Shown: positions 50,176 to 59,189, counted from the stretch's first letter. The stretch is 64,000 nt of DNA from Streptomyces sp. AA1529 (GCF_000280905.1 NZ_ALAP01000094.1:1-64000); one strand, 5' to 3'. Made by a program: numbers and translations. The notes: generated by a model from the letters alone, not told the origin.

Positions 50176-52188
50176 GTGGCCACGACCGTACGACGCAGCA
50201 CCCGGACCCTGCCCGCCGCGCCGCTCGGTCCCGAGAACCCGCTGCCCGCGCTGCTGCCGCGGGACGAGGCCCACGTCCTGGACGGAGCCGAACGTGCCGC
50301 GCTGCCGCCGGAGATGGCACGGCAGGTGGGCTACGCCCCGCTGCGGTCGGTGCTGCCCACCCGCGTGCTGGACGGCTACGGACGGCAGCGCACCCCGACC
50401 GCGCTGGAGACGATCGTCCTGGAGAACGCGCGACTCCGCGCCACCGTCCACCCGGGCCTCGGCGGCCGCCTCGCCTCCCTGTTCCACAAGCCGACCGGGC
50501 GTGAACTGCTGTATGCGAACCCGGTCTTCCAGCCCGCCGACTTCGCGCTCAACGGAGCCTGGTTCTCCGGGGGCGTCGAGTGGAACATCGGTGCCACCGG
50601 CCATACGACGCTCTCCTGCGCACCTCTGCACGCCGCCCGGGTGCCCGCACCGGGTGGAGACGGCGCGATGGTGCGGCTGTGGGAGTGGGAGCGGCTGCGG
50701 GACACCCCGTTCCAGGTCGACCTGTGGCTGCCGGAGGACTCGGACTTCCTCTACGTCGGCGCCCGGATCCGCAACCCGCACCACCGCACCGTGCCGGTCT
50801 ACTGGTGGTCCAACATCGCGGTCCCCGAGAGCCCGGGGACGCGGGTGCTCGCCCCGGCCGAGGAGAGCTGGTACTTCGCCTACGAGCGCACCCTGCGCCG
50901 GATACCGGTGCCCGAGTGGGAGGGCGTCGATCTGACCTATCCGCTGGGCAGCCGGTTCCCCGCCGACTACTTCCACGAGGTGCCCGCACCGGCGCGCAAG
51001 TGGATCGCAGCCCTCGACGGGACGGGGCAGGGCCTGGTGCAGACCTCGACCGACCTGCTGCGCGGCCGCAAGCTGTTCGTCTGGGGCGCCGGGCCGGGCG
51101 GCAGACGCTGGCAGGAGTGGCTGACCGAGCCGGGCACGCCCGGGTACGTGGAGATCCAGGCGGGGCTGGCCCGCACCCAGCTGGAACATCTGCCGCTGGA
51201 ACCGGGCGGCGAGTTCGCCTGGCTGGAGGCCTACGGTCCGCTCGACGCCGATCCGGAGACGGTGCACGGCGCGGACTGGGCGGCTGCCCGCGCGCACACC
51301 GAGGAGCGGCTGGAGAGCGCACTGCCGCGCGGCACGGTGGAGGAGGCATACGCGGCCTGGCGACGGTGCGCGGACACGGCCCCCGAGGGCGAACCGGCCG
51401 ACGGCTGGCTGGCGTCGGGTTCGGGCTGGGGGGCGCTGGAGGTGGAGCGCGGCGGTTTCACCCTCCCGGGTACACCGTTCCCGCCGGAGACCATGGGCGA
51501 GCAGCAGCGGCCGTGGACCGCGCTGCTGCACACCGGCACCCTGCCCGGCGGCCCGGAACACCTTCCGCCGGGCCCCACGCTGGTCGCGCCGGAGTGGCGC
51601 GAACTGCTGGAGTCCGCCGACGCGGATCCGGGCTCCGCCACGGCGGGCCTCGCCTCGCGACGCGAGGTGGACTACCACCTGGGCGTCGCACAGTGGCACG
51701 CCGGTGACCGCTCGCAGGCGGTGCGCAGTTGGGAGCGGTCCCTCGAACAGGGGGCGCGCTGGCCCGCGTTGCGCTGCCTGGCCGTCGCCGACCGGCAGGA
51801 GGGCAACGGCGCCCGTGCGGCGGAGCGCTGGCTGGCTGCCGTGCACGACGCACGCGAGCGGCTCGATCCGGGCGCCCCCGCCACCGACGCTGCACTCACA
51901 GCGCTCGCGGTGGAGGCGGTCGAAGCGCTGCTGGCCGAGGACCGGGCGCAGGACGCCGAGCAGCTGCTGGCGGGCCTGTCCCGGCAGCAGCGACAGCGCG
52001 GCCGCTGCCGACTGCTGCGTGCCCGGGTTCTGCTGGCGCAGGGCGACACCGCGGGTGCACGTGCGCTGTTCGAGGCCGGTTTCGAGGTCGAGGACCTGCG
52101 GGAGGGCGAGGAGGCGCTGAGCGAGACCTGGGCGGCGCTCACCTCCGACCCGCTCCCGGCCCGCTACGACTTCCGGATGCGGCCGTAG
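50176..52188 (+). CDS. DUF5107/TPR-domain protein (galactose-mutarotase-like fold)
   Basis: This 670-residue protein opens with the DUF5107 pattern L-E-N-A-R-L-R-A-T-V-H-P-G-L-G-G-R-L near 80, W-F-S-G-G-V-E-W-N-I-G near 131 and Y-W-W-S-N-I-A near 210, a carbohydrate-binding mutarotase-type beta-sandwich. From about 490 it becomes helical with TPR-like repeats (V-D-Y-H-L-G-V-A-Q-W-H-A-G-D). Members are thought to act on sugars in the cytoplasm, but no reaction is established. The GTG has GAGG six bases upstream. No sugar genes are near. Confidence 0.85.
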   Translation: MATTVRRSTRTLPAAPLGPENPLPALLPRDEAHVLDGAERAALPPEMARQVGYAPLRSVLPTRVLDGYGRQRTPTALETIVLENARLRATVHPGLGGRLASLFHKPTGRELLYANPVFQPADFALNGAWFSGGVEWNIGATGHTTLSCAPLHAARVPAPGGDGAMVRLWEWERLRDTPFQVDLWLPEDSDFLYVGARIRNPHHRTVPVYWWSNIAVPESPGTRVLAPAEESWYFAYERTLRRIPVPEWEGVDLTYPLGSRFPADYFHEVPAPARKWIAALDGTGQGLVQTSTDLLRGRKLFVWGAGPGGRRWQEWLTEPGTPGYVEIQAGLARTQLEHLPLEPGGEFAWLEAYGPLDADPETVHGADWAAARAHTEERLESALPRGTVEEAYAAWRRCADTAPEGEPADGWLASGSGWGALEVERGGFTLPGTPFPPETMGEQQRPWTALLHTGTLPGGPEHLPPGPTLVAPEWRELLESADADPGSATAGLASRREVDYHLGVAQWHAGDRSQAVRSWERSLEQGARWPALRCLAVADRQEGNGARAAERWLAAVHDARERLDPGAPATDAALTALAVEAVEALLAEDRAQDAEQLLAGLSRQQRQRGRCRLLRARVLLAQGDTAGARALFEAGFEVEDLREGEEALSETWAALTSDPLPARYDFRMRP

Positions 52189-52219
52189 AGGGCGGAGGAG
52201 CGGACGAGGCTGCCGCACG

Positions 52220-52250
52220 GCGCTCCCGGTGGAAACCGCCCCGGGAGCGC
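52220..52250. terminator. bidirectional terminator between the DUF5107 and VOC genes
   Basis: A ten-base stem GCGCTCCCGG/CCGGGAGCGC with an 11-base loop lies in the 78-base gap between the two converging stops. Confidence 0.7.
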
Positions 52251-52266
52251 GGCGCGGCCCTTGCTG

Positions 52267-52629
52267 CTACTGCGCGGGGGAGTCCTGCTTGCGGTCCACG
52301 TACTCGAACACGCTGCCGTCCGGATGGCGGGCGACCAGATTGCGGCCGATCGGGGTGGCCTTGGGTCCCGCGATGATCTGCGCCCCCACGGTGTGCAGGT
52401 CCGCGAGCGCGTCGTCCACGTCCTTCACCGCGAGGGTCGCCTTGACCTTGCTGAGCACATCGAGATGCTCCTCGGGGCCGCTCATCAGGAAGAAGGGGCC
52501 GACCGCCGCGACCTCGACGGGGCCGTTCCGGAAGCGCATCGCCTCCGCACTGGCCAGCCTCTCGTACACCGGCACGGCCGTGTCCAGATCGTCGACGCAG
52601 ATACGCAGCGAGGTCCCCAGGATATCCAT
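52267..52629 (-). CDS. VOC-family (glyoxalase/dioxygenase-fold) protein
   Basis: This 120-residue protein has the paired beta-alpha-beta-beta-beta modules of the vicinal-oxygen-chelate fold: S-L-R-I-C-V-D-D-L-D-T-A at the start, K-V-K-A-T-L-A-V-K-D-V-D-D-A in the second module, and H-P-D-G-S-V-F-E-Y-V-D near the end with the metal-site Glu. Substrate is unknown. There is no ribosome site; TAGGGT six bases before the ATG points to a leaderless mRNA. Confidence 0.83.
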   Translation of the reverse strand: MDILGTSLRICVDDLDTAVPVYERLASAEAMRFRNGPVEVAAVGPFFLMSGPEEHLDVLSKVKATLAVKDVDDALADLHTVGAQIIAGPKATPIGRNLVARHPDGSVFEYVDRKQDSPAQ

Positions 52630-52635
52630 GGGACC

Positions 52636-52641
52636 ACCCTA
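52636..52641 (-). promoter_or_regulatory. leaderless-type -10 box of the VOC gene
   Basis: TAGGGT on the minus strand ends six bases before the ATG, with no ribosome site between. Confidence 0.45.
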
Positions 52642-52723
52642 GAACGGGATCGCCCGCCGCGCCGAACCACAGGACGGGAACGCGCAGTTGCCCCGGAGTG
52701 CCCGCCGCCGCGCCCGCGTCCGT

Positions 52724-53533
52724 TCACGCGCGGCAGAGGATCTCGCCGTGCACCACGGTGAACCAGCCGTCCTCCTGCTGCCCCCAGGTCCGCCACGCCT
52801 CCGCGATCCCGCGCAGCTCGTCCTCGTCGGCCAGGCTGCCCTCGACGGCGAGTGCCGCGTAGTCGGAGGCGACGGTGCGGTCCGCCCACAGTCCGCTCCA
52901 CCAGGCACGTTCGTCCGGCGTGCTGAAGCACCAGGTGCTCGTGGTGACGGTGATGTCGCTGAAGCCGGCTGCGCGAGCCCATGTGTGCAGCTGCCGCCCG
53001 GCATCCGGGGTGCCGCCGTTGGCGTGCGCGACCCGCCGGTAGAGATCCAGCCAGGCGTCCATGCCGGGGGACTGCGGGTACCAGAACATGCCTCCGTAGT
53101 CCGCGTCCCGGACCGCCACCACTCCGCCGGGCGCGCACACCCGGCGCATCTCGCGCAGTGCGCCCACCGGATCGCCCACGTGCTGCAGTGTCTGGTGGGC
53201 GTGCACCACGTCGAAGTCGCCGGTGGCGAAGTCGAGCGCGTGCACGTCGCCGGTGGTGAAGGCGGTGTTGGCCAGCCCGCGTTCCCGCGCGGCGGCGCGG
53301 GCCTGGTCCAGGATTCCGGATGCCGCGTCGAGTCCGGTGACCGAGCCCTGCGGCACACGCGCGGCCAGATCCGCCGTGATGGTGCCGGGTCCGCAGCCGA
53401 TGTCCAGGACCCGGTGGTCCGGGCGCAGCTCGTCGAGGAGGTAGGCGGCGGAGTTGGCGGCGGTGCGCCACTTGTGCGAGCGCAGGACGGACTCGTGGTG
53501 GCCGTGGGTGTACACGGCGGTCTCGTGTGCCAT
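52724..53533 (-). CDS. class I SAM-dependent methyltransferase
   Basis: This 269-residue enzyme has the SAM-binding motifs V-L-D-I-G-C-G-P-G-T near 42-51, T-G-L-D-A-A near 65, F-D-V-V-H-A-H near 106 and L-R-E-M-R-R-V-C-A-P-G-G near 125, as in UbiE/Coq5-like methyltransferases. The start M-A-H-E-T-A-V-Y-T-H-G-H-H-E-S-V is common in a group of streptomycete stand-alone enzymes. Acceptor is unknown. TACAGT lies six bases before the ATG and no ribosome site is seen, so it is probably leaderless. Confidence 0.87.
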   Translation of the reverse strand: MAHETAVYTHGHHESVLRSHKWRTAANSAAYLLDELRPDHRVLDIGCGPGTITADLAARVPQGSVTGLDAASGILDQARAAARERGLANTAFTTGDVHALDFATGDFDVVHAHQTLQHVGDPVGALREMRRVCAPGGVVAVRDADYGGMFWYPQSPGMDAWLDLYRRVAHANGGTPDAGRQLHTWARAAGFSDITVTTSTWCFSTPDERAWWSGLWADRTVASDYAALAVEGSLADEDELRGIAEAWRTWGQQEDGWFTVVHGEILCRA

Positions 53534-53539
53534 GCGGGC

Positions 53540-53545
53540 ACTGTA
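53540..53545 (-). promoter_or_regulatory. leaderless-type -10 box of the methyltransferase gene
   Basis: TACAGT on the minus strand ends six bases before the ATG; a TTGCTC 19 bases further upstream may be its -35 box. Confidence 0.45.
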
Positions 53546-53602
53546 GCTGGGTGTCTCGTCATGCGAGCAACGGTATTCCGTAATGTGGACTCCTCGGCCC
53601 GC

Positions 53603-54130
53603 TCACCCGGAGTGCGGCCGGCGGTCCTCCTGCTCGGCGCGCGGTCCCGCCCCCGCGCCGTGCGGTGTTTCGGTGCCCTGTTCCGGTGCCGCGCCGATGT
53701 CGGGCGCAGGTCCGGAGTCCGGCACGGCACGGCTGATGTGGGCCAGGACCGAGTCCGGATCGCTCTCCCGCACCAGGTCGCCGATGCTGACCATCCCCGC
53801 GAGCCGGCCGCCGTCCAGCACCGGCAGTCTGCGCACCACGTGGGTACGCATCAGCTCCACCGCGGTGCGCAGTTCCGTGTCCGGCGAGACGGTCACCGGG
53901 TCGGGGGTGCAGGCCGAGAGGCAGTTCACGCTCAGTGGGTCCACCGCGTCGGCGACCGCACGCAGGGTGATGTCCCGATCGGTGAGCAGTCCCAGCAGTC
54001 TGCCGTCCTTCACCACCAGCACGTCCCCGATGTCCTGCGCGCGCATCAACTGGGCGGCCTCCACCAGGGACGCGTCAGGACGGACGGTCGTCGCCGCGGG
54101 CGTCATGATGTCTCGCACCAACCGCGCCAT
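53603..54130 (-). CDS. two-CBS-domain protein
   Basis: This 175-residue protein contains one CBS pair: residues 5-62 (V-R-D-I-M-T-P, G-D-V-L-V-V, G-L-L-T-D-R-D-I) and residues 75-130 (V-S-P-D-T-E-L, R-R-L-P-V-L-D, G-M-V-S-I-G-D-L). Stand-alone CBS pairs bind adenine nucleotides and act as energy sensors. The C-terminal 40 residues are Pro/Gly/Glu-rich and probably disordered. It lies 69 bases downstream of the methyltransferase's start region on the same strand. Confidence 0.85.
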   Translation of the reverse strand: MARLVRDIMTPAATTVRPDASLVEAAQLMRAQDIGDVLVVKDGRLLGLLTDRDITLRAVADAVDPLSVNCLSACTPDPVTVSPDTELRTAVELMRTHVVRRLPVLDGGRLAGMVSIGDLVRESDPDSVLAHISRAVPDSGPAPDIGAAPEQGTETPHGAGAGPRAEQEDRRPHSG

Positions 54131-54670
54131 GTCCCTGCCCTCTTCTCCGGGTTGCCTCGTCCGCGCCGTCTGCTCCCTCACCCCCGTGGAACAGCACGGC
54201 GTACCCGTCCGCGCGCCGCCGACACCCCCGCGCTGGAAGGGGGTTGGGGCCCACCGACCCGATGTCGCCGTCGTCCGACGCCGGTCCGCCGCCCCCGCGG
54301 GCGAGCAGCCGTGCTCCGGGGCGGTCCGGGCCGCTCGGTGTGCACCACGCATGTCGGCCGCCCGCACGTCCGCCCTCCGGCGCCGCCGTCCGGCCCGCCT
54401 CGCACTGCCCGCTGCCGTCGGCCGCCCTGCCGTCCGCCCCGCCACCGTCCGGCTCTGCCCCGGCCCGTGGCCCCTTCCCGACCCCGCGGACCCGGTACCG
54501 CCCGAGCCGGGCCCGGCGTGCGCCGTACGACAGGGCGGGCGCCCGCGCACAGGGCGCCGCGCGGGCGCCCGCCTCCGGGCGAAACCGTACGTGTCGGCGC
54601 TGCCGGTGCCATCGCCTTCTGCCAAGGTGTACGCAAGAAAGGTTGTCCGATAAGCGGCGGAGGCCACATG
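54131..54670. other. 540-base divergent promoter region without a supported gene
   Basis: Long open frames exist here on both strands, but their residues are dominated by Arg, Pro, Ala and Gly with no motif, as expected from GC-rich non-coding DNA. The right end is AT-richer (54625-54655) and should hold the promoter of the aminotransferase-fold gene. Confidence 0.5.
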
Positions 54671-55954
54671 ATGCGGCGCACGGACCAGGCCGGGGGAGGT
54701 CCGGAGCTGCTCGCCGTCCCGTCCGTGGCCGCCGTCCGCGAGGCCGCCTGCGCATACTGGCAGCGCCGTGGCCTGCCGACCGACCCTCCGCAGGTCGCCG
54801 TGGCCCCCGGCGCTCCGCTGTTGCTGCTCGCCGTGCTGGCGGCAGCCGCCGGTGCGCCCGACGGCGGCGGCGAAGGGCTGCGGGCGCCCGGCAGTGTGCT
54901 GCTTCCGCATCCGTGTCCGCCCTGGCACGCGGCGCAGGCGCGACTGCTCGGCCGGACGGTGCACACCGTTCCGGTGCCCGCGGAGTGCGGTGGCGTCCCG
55001 GACCCGTTCACGCTGCTGGAGGCGGTGCGCAGGTCCCGCGAGGCCGGGGAGTTCCCGCACGCGCTGGTGCTCTCCGTCGCCGACGACATCACCGGTACCG
55101 CCGTGCCGCCCGAACTGCTGCACGAGGTGTGCGAGGCCGCCGTCGCCGAGGGACTGCTGATCGTCAGCGACGAGACCTGGCGCGACAGCTCGCACGACCC
55201 GCACGACACCGTCGTCGTCAGCCCGGCCGAGATGCTCACCGAGGCGGGCCGGGCCGACCACGTGGTGGTGCTCGCCGGACTCGGCGCGACGGACGAAGTC
55301 GCGGCGGAGGGCTCCGGTCCCGGTTCCGGTCCTGGTCCCGGTGAGGCGCCCCCGGGGCCGTCCCCGGGGATCGCCCGGTTCGCCGCCACGGAGCGCGGCC
55401 GGACGTTCGGCGCACGTGTGCACCACCTGCTGGCCGAGCTCGGCGCCGGGCTGTCCGGCCCGGCCGCGGCGGCGGCCGCCACGACACTGCGGGAGCCTCC
55501 CGAGCTGCTGTCCGGGCGGGCCGAGGCGGCCCGGGTGCACGGCGAGCTGGCCCGCGCGCTGCACCGGGCCGTCACCGCGGCGGGCGCGGTGTGCCGCCCG
55601 CCGCATCTGGGCCGTCATCTGTACGTCGACCTCGACCCGTTCCGGCCCCGGCTGGCCGCGCGTGGTGTCACCGACGCGGCACGGCTGGAGGCCGAGCTGG
55701 TGCGGCGGCTGGGCCCGTACGCGAGGGGCGGGCACCGCTTCGGCGACGACCCGGGAGAGCTGCGGGTGCGGCTGGCCGCGGACCTCCTGTCCGGTGCGGC
55801 GCGGCCCACCGGGCGGGGCCGGGGCGAGCCGGTGGCCGCGGGTGCGGCCGGACCGGCCGCGCGGCCGCTTCCGCAGGAATGGCCGGGAGCGGCGGAGACG
55901 TTGGCACAGGTGCAGTCGGTGCTGGTCGACCTCACGGATGGGAGTTGTCAGTAG
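54671..55954 (+). CDS. aminotransferase class I/II-fold protein without lysine, probable pseudoenzyme
   Basis: This protein of about 427 residues follows the fold-type I aminotransferase layout: V-A-V-A-P-G-A-P-L-L-L near 47, L-V-L-S-V-A-D-D-I-T-G-T near 135 (where active enzymes have N-P-x-x-P-T-G), I-V-S-D-E-T-W near 165, and a C-terminal domain with G-R-H-L-Y-V-D-L and G-G-H-R-F-G-D-D. Active members need a Schiff-base lysine 30-40 residues after the D-E-x-Y/W element; here A-G-L-G-A-T occurs, and the whole protein has no lysine. It therefore should not use PLP in the normal way. GGAGG lies seven bases before ATG 54671 (another ATG is one codon earlier). Confidence 0.83.
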   Translation: MRRTDQAGGGPELLAVPSVAAVREAACAYWQRRGLPTDPPQVAVAPGAPLLLLAVLAAAAGAPDGGGEGLRAPGSVLLPHPCPPWHAAQARLLGRTVHTVPVPAECGGVPDPFTLLEAVRRSREAGEFPHALVLSVADDITGTAVPPELLHEVCEAAVAEGLLIVSDETWRDSSHDPHDTVVVSPAEMLTEAGRADHVVVLAGLGATDEVAAEGSGPGSGPGPGEAPPGPSPGIARFAATERGRTFGARVHHLLAELGAGLSGPAAAAAATTLREPPELLSGRAEAARVHGELARALHRAVTAAGAVCRPPHLGRHLYVDLDPFRPRLAARGVTDAARLEAELVRRLGPYARGGHRFGDDPGELRVRLAADLLSGAARPTGRGRGEPVAAGAAGPAARPLPQEWPGAAETLAQVQSVLVDLTDGSCQ

Positions 55955-57340
55955 ATGACAGAACGGACCGGGCAGCGTTCCGAGGGCTCTCCCTCCTCTT
56001 CCCGGCCGGACGGGGCCGCCGCGCCGGAGCCCGCCGGGCCGGGCCGGCCCGCCCCGGCCCGGTCCCCGTCAGCCGGAGGCCCGGCCGGAACCCCCGCCGA
56101 GCCCGCCGGGGGGCTGGCAGGGACGCCTCCGGGGACGCCCGCGGCCGGGGCATCCGGCACGTCCGGGCCCGAGCCGTCCGGGGACGCAGCGCCGCCCGAT
56201 GCCGCGGGCGACGCCGCACCCGAGGGCGTCCACCCGGCCGCCGGAGGAGGCGCGGCCCCGCCCTGCGCCGGGGGAGGCACCCGGCCCGGTCCCACCGACG
56301 TACTCCTGCAGCCGCCCCCGCCCGCGCTCTCCCCGCCACGCCCGGTCGGTGCCCGGCGGGTGTGGCCCCGCTCCTTCGCACACCGGCTCACCTCGCCGCT
56401 GCCCGGAGTCCGGGCACTGGCCAGGCTCGCCCGCGAGGGCGCCATGCGGCCGGTCGCATCGGCCCTCGCCGAGGAGATCCCGCAACTGCCCTTCGCGCCG
56501 GGCCCGCTCCCCGAACCCGGCCCCGACGGCGTGTCGGTCACCTGGGCCGGGCACGCCAGCTGGGTGGTGCGGATCGGCGGCCTCACGGTGCTGACCGACC
56601 CGGTCTGGTCGCGGAAGATCCTCGGCACTCCCGCCCGCATCACCCCCGTCGGGGTGGCCTGGCAGGATCTGCCGACGATCGACGCCGTCGTCATCTCGCA
56701 CAACCACTACGACCACCTCGACGCTCCCACCCTGCGCAGACTGCCGCGTTCCACTCCGCTGTTCGTCCCGGCCGGGCTCGGCGCCTGGTGCCGCAAGCGC
56801 GGTTTCACCACCGTCACCGAACTGGACTGGTGGGAGGGGGCCGAGCTGCCCGCACGGCGGGACGGTCCGGCGGCGGAGGGCAGCGGCAGGGCGCGGGTGC
56901 GCTTCGACTTCGTGCCCGCCCACCACTGGTCCAAGCGCACCCTCACCGACACCTGCCGCTCCCTGTGGGGCGGCTGGGTGCTGACCGATCCGCGGGGGCA
57001 GCGCGTGTACTTCGCGGGTGACACCGGATACGGGCACTGGTTCGCCGAGATCGGCCGCCGGTTCGCCGGCGTCGACCTGGCGCTGCTGCCCATCGGCGCC
57101 TACGACCCGCGCTGGATGCTGCGCCCCGTGCACACCGATCCGGAGGAGGCCGTGCGCGCCTGCCAGGACGTGGGCGCGCGCAGGATGGCCCCCATGCACT
57201 GGTCCACCTTCCTGCTCTCCGGAGAGCCCCCGCTGGAGCCGCTCACCCGGGTACGGAACGCCTGGACCGAGGCGGGGCGCCCGCGCGAGGACCTGTGGGA
57301 CCTCCCGGTGGGGGCCTCCAGGGTCCTGGAGGCCGCGTAG
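55955..57340 (+). CDS. metallo-beta-lactamase-fold hydrolase, NAPE-PLD-like
   Basis: This 461-residue protein starts on the base after the aminotransferase-fold stop, so the two are coupled. Residues 1-135 are a Pro/Ala/Gly-rich low-complexity region. The hydrolase follows: W-A-G-H-A-S-W near 196, L-T-D-P-V-W near 210, metal motif S-H-N-H-Y-D-H-L-D near 247-255, P-A-H-H-W near 325, F-A-G-D-T-G-Y-G-H near 352 and P-M-H-W near 413. This pattern is typical of N-acyl-phosphatidylethanolamine phospholipase-D-like and UlaG-like enzymes. Substrate is unknown; a phosphodiester is likely. Confidence 0.87.
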   Translation: MTERTGQRSEGSPSSSRPDGAAAPEPAGPGRPAPARSPSAGGPAGTPAEPAGGLAGTPPGTPAAGASGTSGPEPSGDAAPPDAAGDAAPEGVHPAAGGGAAPPCAGGGTRPGPTDVLLQPPPPALSPPRPVGARRVWPRSFAHRLTSPLPGVRALARLAREGAMRPVASALAEEIPQLPFAPGPLPEPGPDGVSVTWAGHASWVVRIGGLTVLTDPVWSRKILGTPARITPVGVAWQDLPTIDAVVISHNHYDHLDAPTLRRLPRSTPLFVPAGLGAWCRKRGFTTVTELDWWEGAELPARRDGPAAEGSGRARVRFDFVPAHHWSKRTLTDTCRSLWGGWVLTDPRGQRVYFAGDTGYGHWFAEIGRRFAGVDLALLPIGAYDPRWMLRPVHTDPEEAVRACQDVGARRMAPMHWSTFLLSGEPPLEPLTRVRNAWTEAGRPREDLWDLPVGASRVLEAA

Positions 57341-57391
57341 CGTCCGCCGGGGAGCACACCGCCCCCGGCCGCCGGACGGTCCCGCGGCGTG

Positions 57392-58057
57392 CTACTCGGA
57401 GGTACGCGCCCCGCGGAACCGGCGCCACACCGCCGGAGCGGCACTCAGGAGCAGGGTCAGCGCGACAGCCGCGACGATCCCCTCCCAGGGCTGGGGGAAG
57501 AGGGAGCCGCCCGCGACGCCGACGAGCTGGTAGGCGGCTGCCCACGCCAGACAGGCCAGGACGTCCCCGCGGGCGAACTCCCGCATCCGCATCCGGGCCA
57601 GCAGACAGGCGAGCATCACCGGGATCCGTCCCGCGGGGATCAGCCGGGAGACGACGAGCACCGTCACCCCGTGCGTACGCAGCCGGGCGTCGGCCTGCGC
57701 CAGCCGTTCGGGGGCGGCCCGCTCGCGCAGCGCCGACAGCCAGCGGGAGCCGTTCCTGGAGCCGACCCCTCGGCTGCCCAGCCAGTACAGTCCCAGGTCG
57801 CCGAGGAAGGCGGCGAGCGAGGCGACGCCGAAGACGGCGAGCAGCGCGAGGACCGGCATGCTCTGGTGGAGCGCCACCACGGCGGCCCCGCTGACCAGCG
57901 CCCCCGTCGGGACGACCGGCACCAGCGAGCCGAGCACCACCAGCAGGAACAGCGAGGGGTAGCCCAGCGCCTGCTGGGTGGACTCGGGCGGGCGCACCAC
58001 GGCCTCGGAGACGGTGTGGGCGACTGCGCCGAGGCCGTCCGGGAGCGCACCGGTCAT
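57392..58057 (-). CDS. DedA-family membrane protein
   Basis: This 221-residue polytopic protein has the DedA (SNARE-associated/VTT) layout: L-G-S-L-V-P-V-V-P-T-G near 43, a helical core with F-L-G-D-L-G-L-Y-W-L-G-S-R-G near 84, and R-L-I-P-A-G-R-I-P-V-M-L near 142 with the conserved Arg-x-x-P-x-x-R element. DedA proteins are lipid flippases/proton-dependent transporters. It overlaps the upstream metallo-hydrolase gene by four bases (ATGA), with a GGAGG inside that gene's end, so the two are translated together. Confidence 0.87.
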   Translation of the reverse strand: MTGALPDGLGAVAHTVSEAVVRPPESTQQALGYPSLFLLVVLGSLVPVVPTGALVSGAAVVALHQSMPVLALLAVFGVASLAAFLGDLGLYWLGSRGVGSRNGSRWLSALRERAAPERLAQADARLRTHGVTVLVVSRLIPAGRIPVMLACLLARMRMREFARGDVLACLAWAAAYQLVGVAGGSLFPQPWEGIVAAVALTLLLSAAPAVWRRFRGARTSE

Positions 58058-58830
58058 CTGTCCGCCTCCAGTCGCACGCTCTCCCCGTGCCCCAGCAGGT
58101 GCACCGCGACCTCCGGTGCGGGCCGCGCCGCCAGCCGCTTGAACTCGGCGCCGGGGGAGTGGAACTCGTGCGGCCGGACCGCGTCCATGCCCACCGGCCA
58201 GTACGTGCCGAAGTGCACCGGCACCGCGCTGCGCGGGCGCAGCCGGGCCAGCGCCTCGGTGGCGCGGCCCGCGTCCAGATGGCCCTCGCCCAGGAAGGGT
58301 CCCCAGCCGCCGACCGGCAGCAGGGCCGTGTCCACGGCCCCGACCTCGTCCGCCATCCCGTCGAACAGTCCGGTGTCCCCCGCGAAGTAGGTGCGCTCCT
58401 CGCCCGTCACCACGAACCCCAGCGCGGGGGCCGTGTGCCGTCCCAGGGGCAGTCGCCGCCCGTCGTGTGCGGCGGGGACGGCCCGGACGGTCAGCGGGCC
58501 CGCCGCGACCTCGTCGCCCGGGCCGACCTCGACGAGCTCCAGCGCCGGCGCCAGCCGCCGCAGGCCCGGCACGGCCCGCGGCGCACCGCGTGGCACCAGC
58601 ACCCGGGTGCCCGGCGCGAGCATGGCGAGGGAGCCGAGGTGCAGATGGTCGGCGTGCAGATGGGAGACGAGCACCAGGTCGGCCCGTGCCGCCTGGGGCG
58701 GCGGCAGCGCCCCGCGCCGACGGCGCAGGTGGGCGACCCGGCGTACCAGCAACGGGTCCGTCAGCACCGTGATCCCCGAATCCCGCACGGTGGCGGTGGC
58801 ATGTCCCCACCAGGTGACCTCGACCGGCAC
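58054..58830 (-). CDS. metallo-beta-lactamase-fold hydrolase (UlaG-like)
   Basis: This 258-residue single-domain enzyme has V-T-W-W-G-H-A-T near 5, L-T-D-P-L-L near 22, metal motif S-H-L-H-A-D-H-L-H near 56-64, P-A-A-H-D near 119, Y-F-A-G-D-T-G-L-F near 147 and P-V-H-F-G near 204. It is a shorter relative of the NAPE-PLD-like protein at 55955, facing it across the DedA gene. The GTG start follows GGGGAGGAG. Coupling to the DedA membrane protein hints at a lipid-linked phosphate substrate, which is inference. Confidence 0.87.
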   Translation of the reverse strand: MPVEVTWWGHATATVRDSGITVLTDPLLVRRVAHLRRRRGALPPPQAARADLVLVSHLHADHLHLGSLAMLAPGTRVLVPRGAPRAVPGLRRLAPALELVEVGPGDEVAAGPLTVRAVPAAHDGRRLPLGRHTAPALGFVVTGEERTYFAGDTGLFDGMADEVGAVDTALLPVGGWGPFLGEGHLDAGRATEALARLRPRSAVPVHFGTYWPVGMDAVRPHEFHSPGAEFKRLAARPAPEVAVHLLGHGESVRLEADR

Positions 58831-59189
58831 GTGCGACTCCTCCCCGGGTCCTCGTCGGCTGCTGCGGCCCCTACGAGCCTAAGCGCGCACCGGGGCGACC
58901 GGACCGCCGCCTCCGCCCGCGTCCCGCCCCGGCCCGACGGTCCGCGGCCCGGTCCGACGGTCCGCGGACCGGCCGTCTCCCGTCCGGCCGCGTTCCCCGC
59001 GCCGCCCACTCCGGCCCTCCGCCGGGCCCGCGCGGCACTGTCACCTCCCCGCGCGGTCCGTCCGCCGCCCCGCGGACCCTGCGCTCTCAGTGAGCCTCGC
59101 GCACGCCTCGAGCGCCCTCCTGCCGCCGGACGAGACTGTGCAAAAGTGGAGGTTGTTCCGTCAACCGTGAGGGAGGTGACCTGACGGGC
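58831..59189. other. 359-base divergent promoter region
   Basis: No gene is seen. CCGACGGTCCGCGG occurs twice with a 20-base period (58934-58947 and 58954-58967), overlapping a 12-base palindrome GGTCCGCGGACC (58959-58970). A small hairpin GGTTG/CAACC (59151-59166) lies just before the ribosome site of the next gene. Confidence 0.5.

Noticed and set aside
54131..54670. Long open frames on both strands suggesting extra genes
   Set aside because: They consist almost only of Arg, Pro, Ala and Gly with no family motif and no ribosome site; such frames are expected by chance at this GC content.
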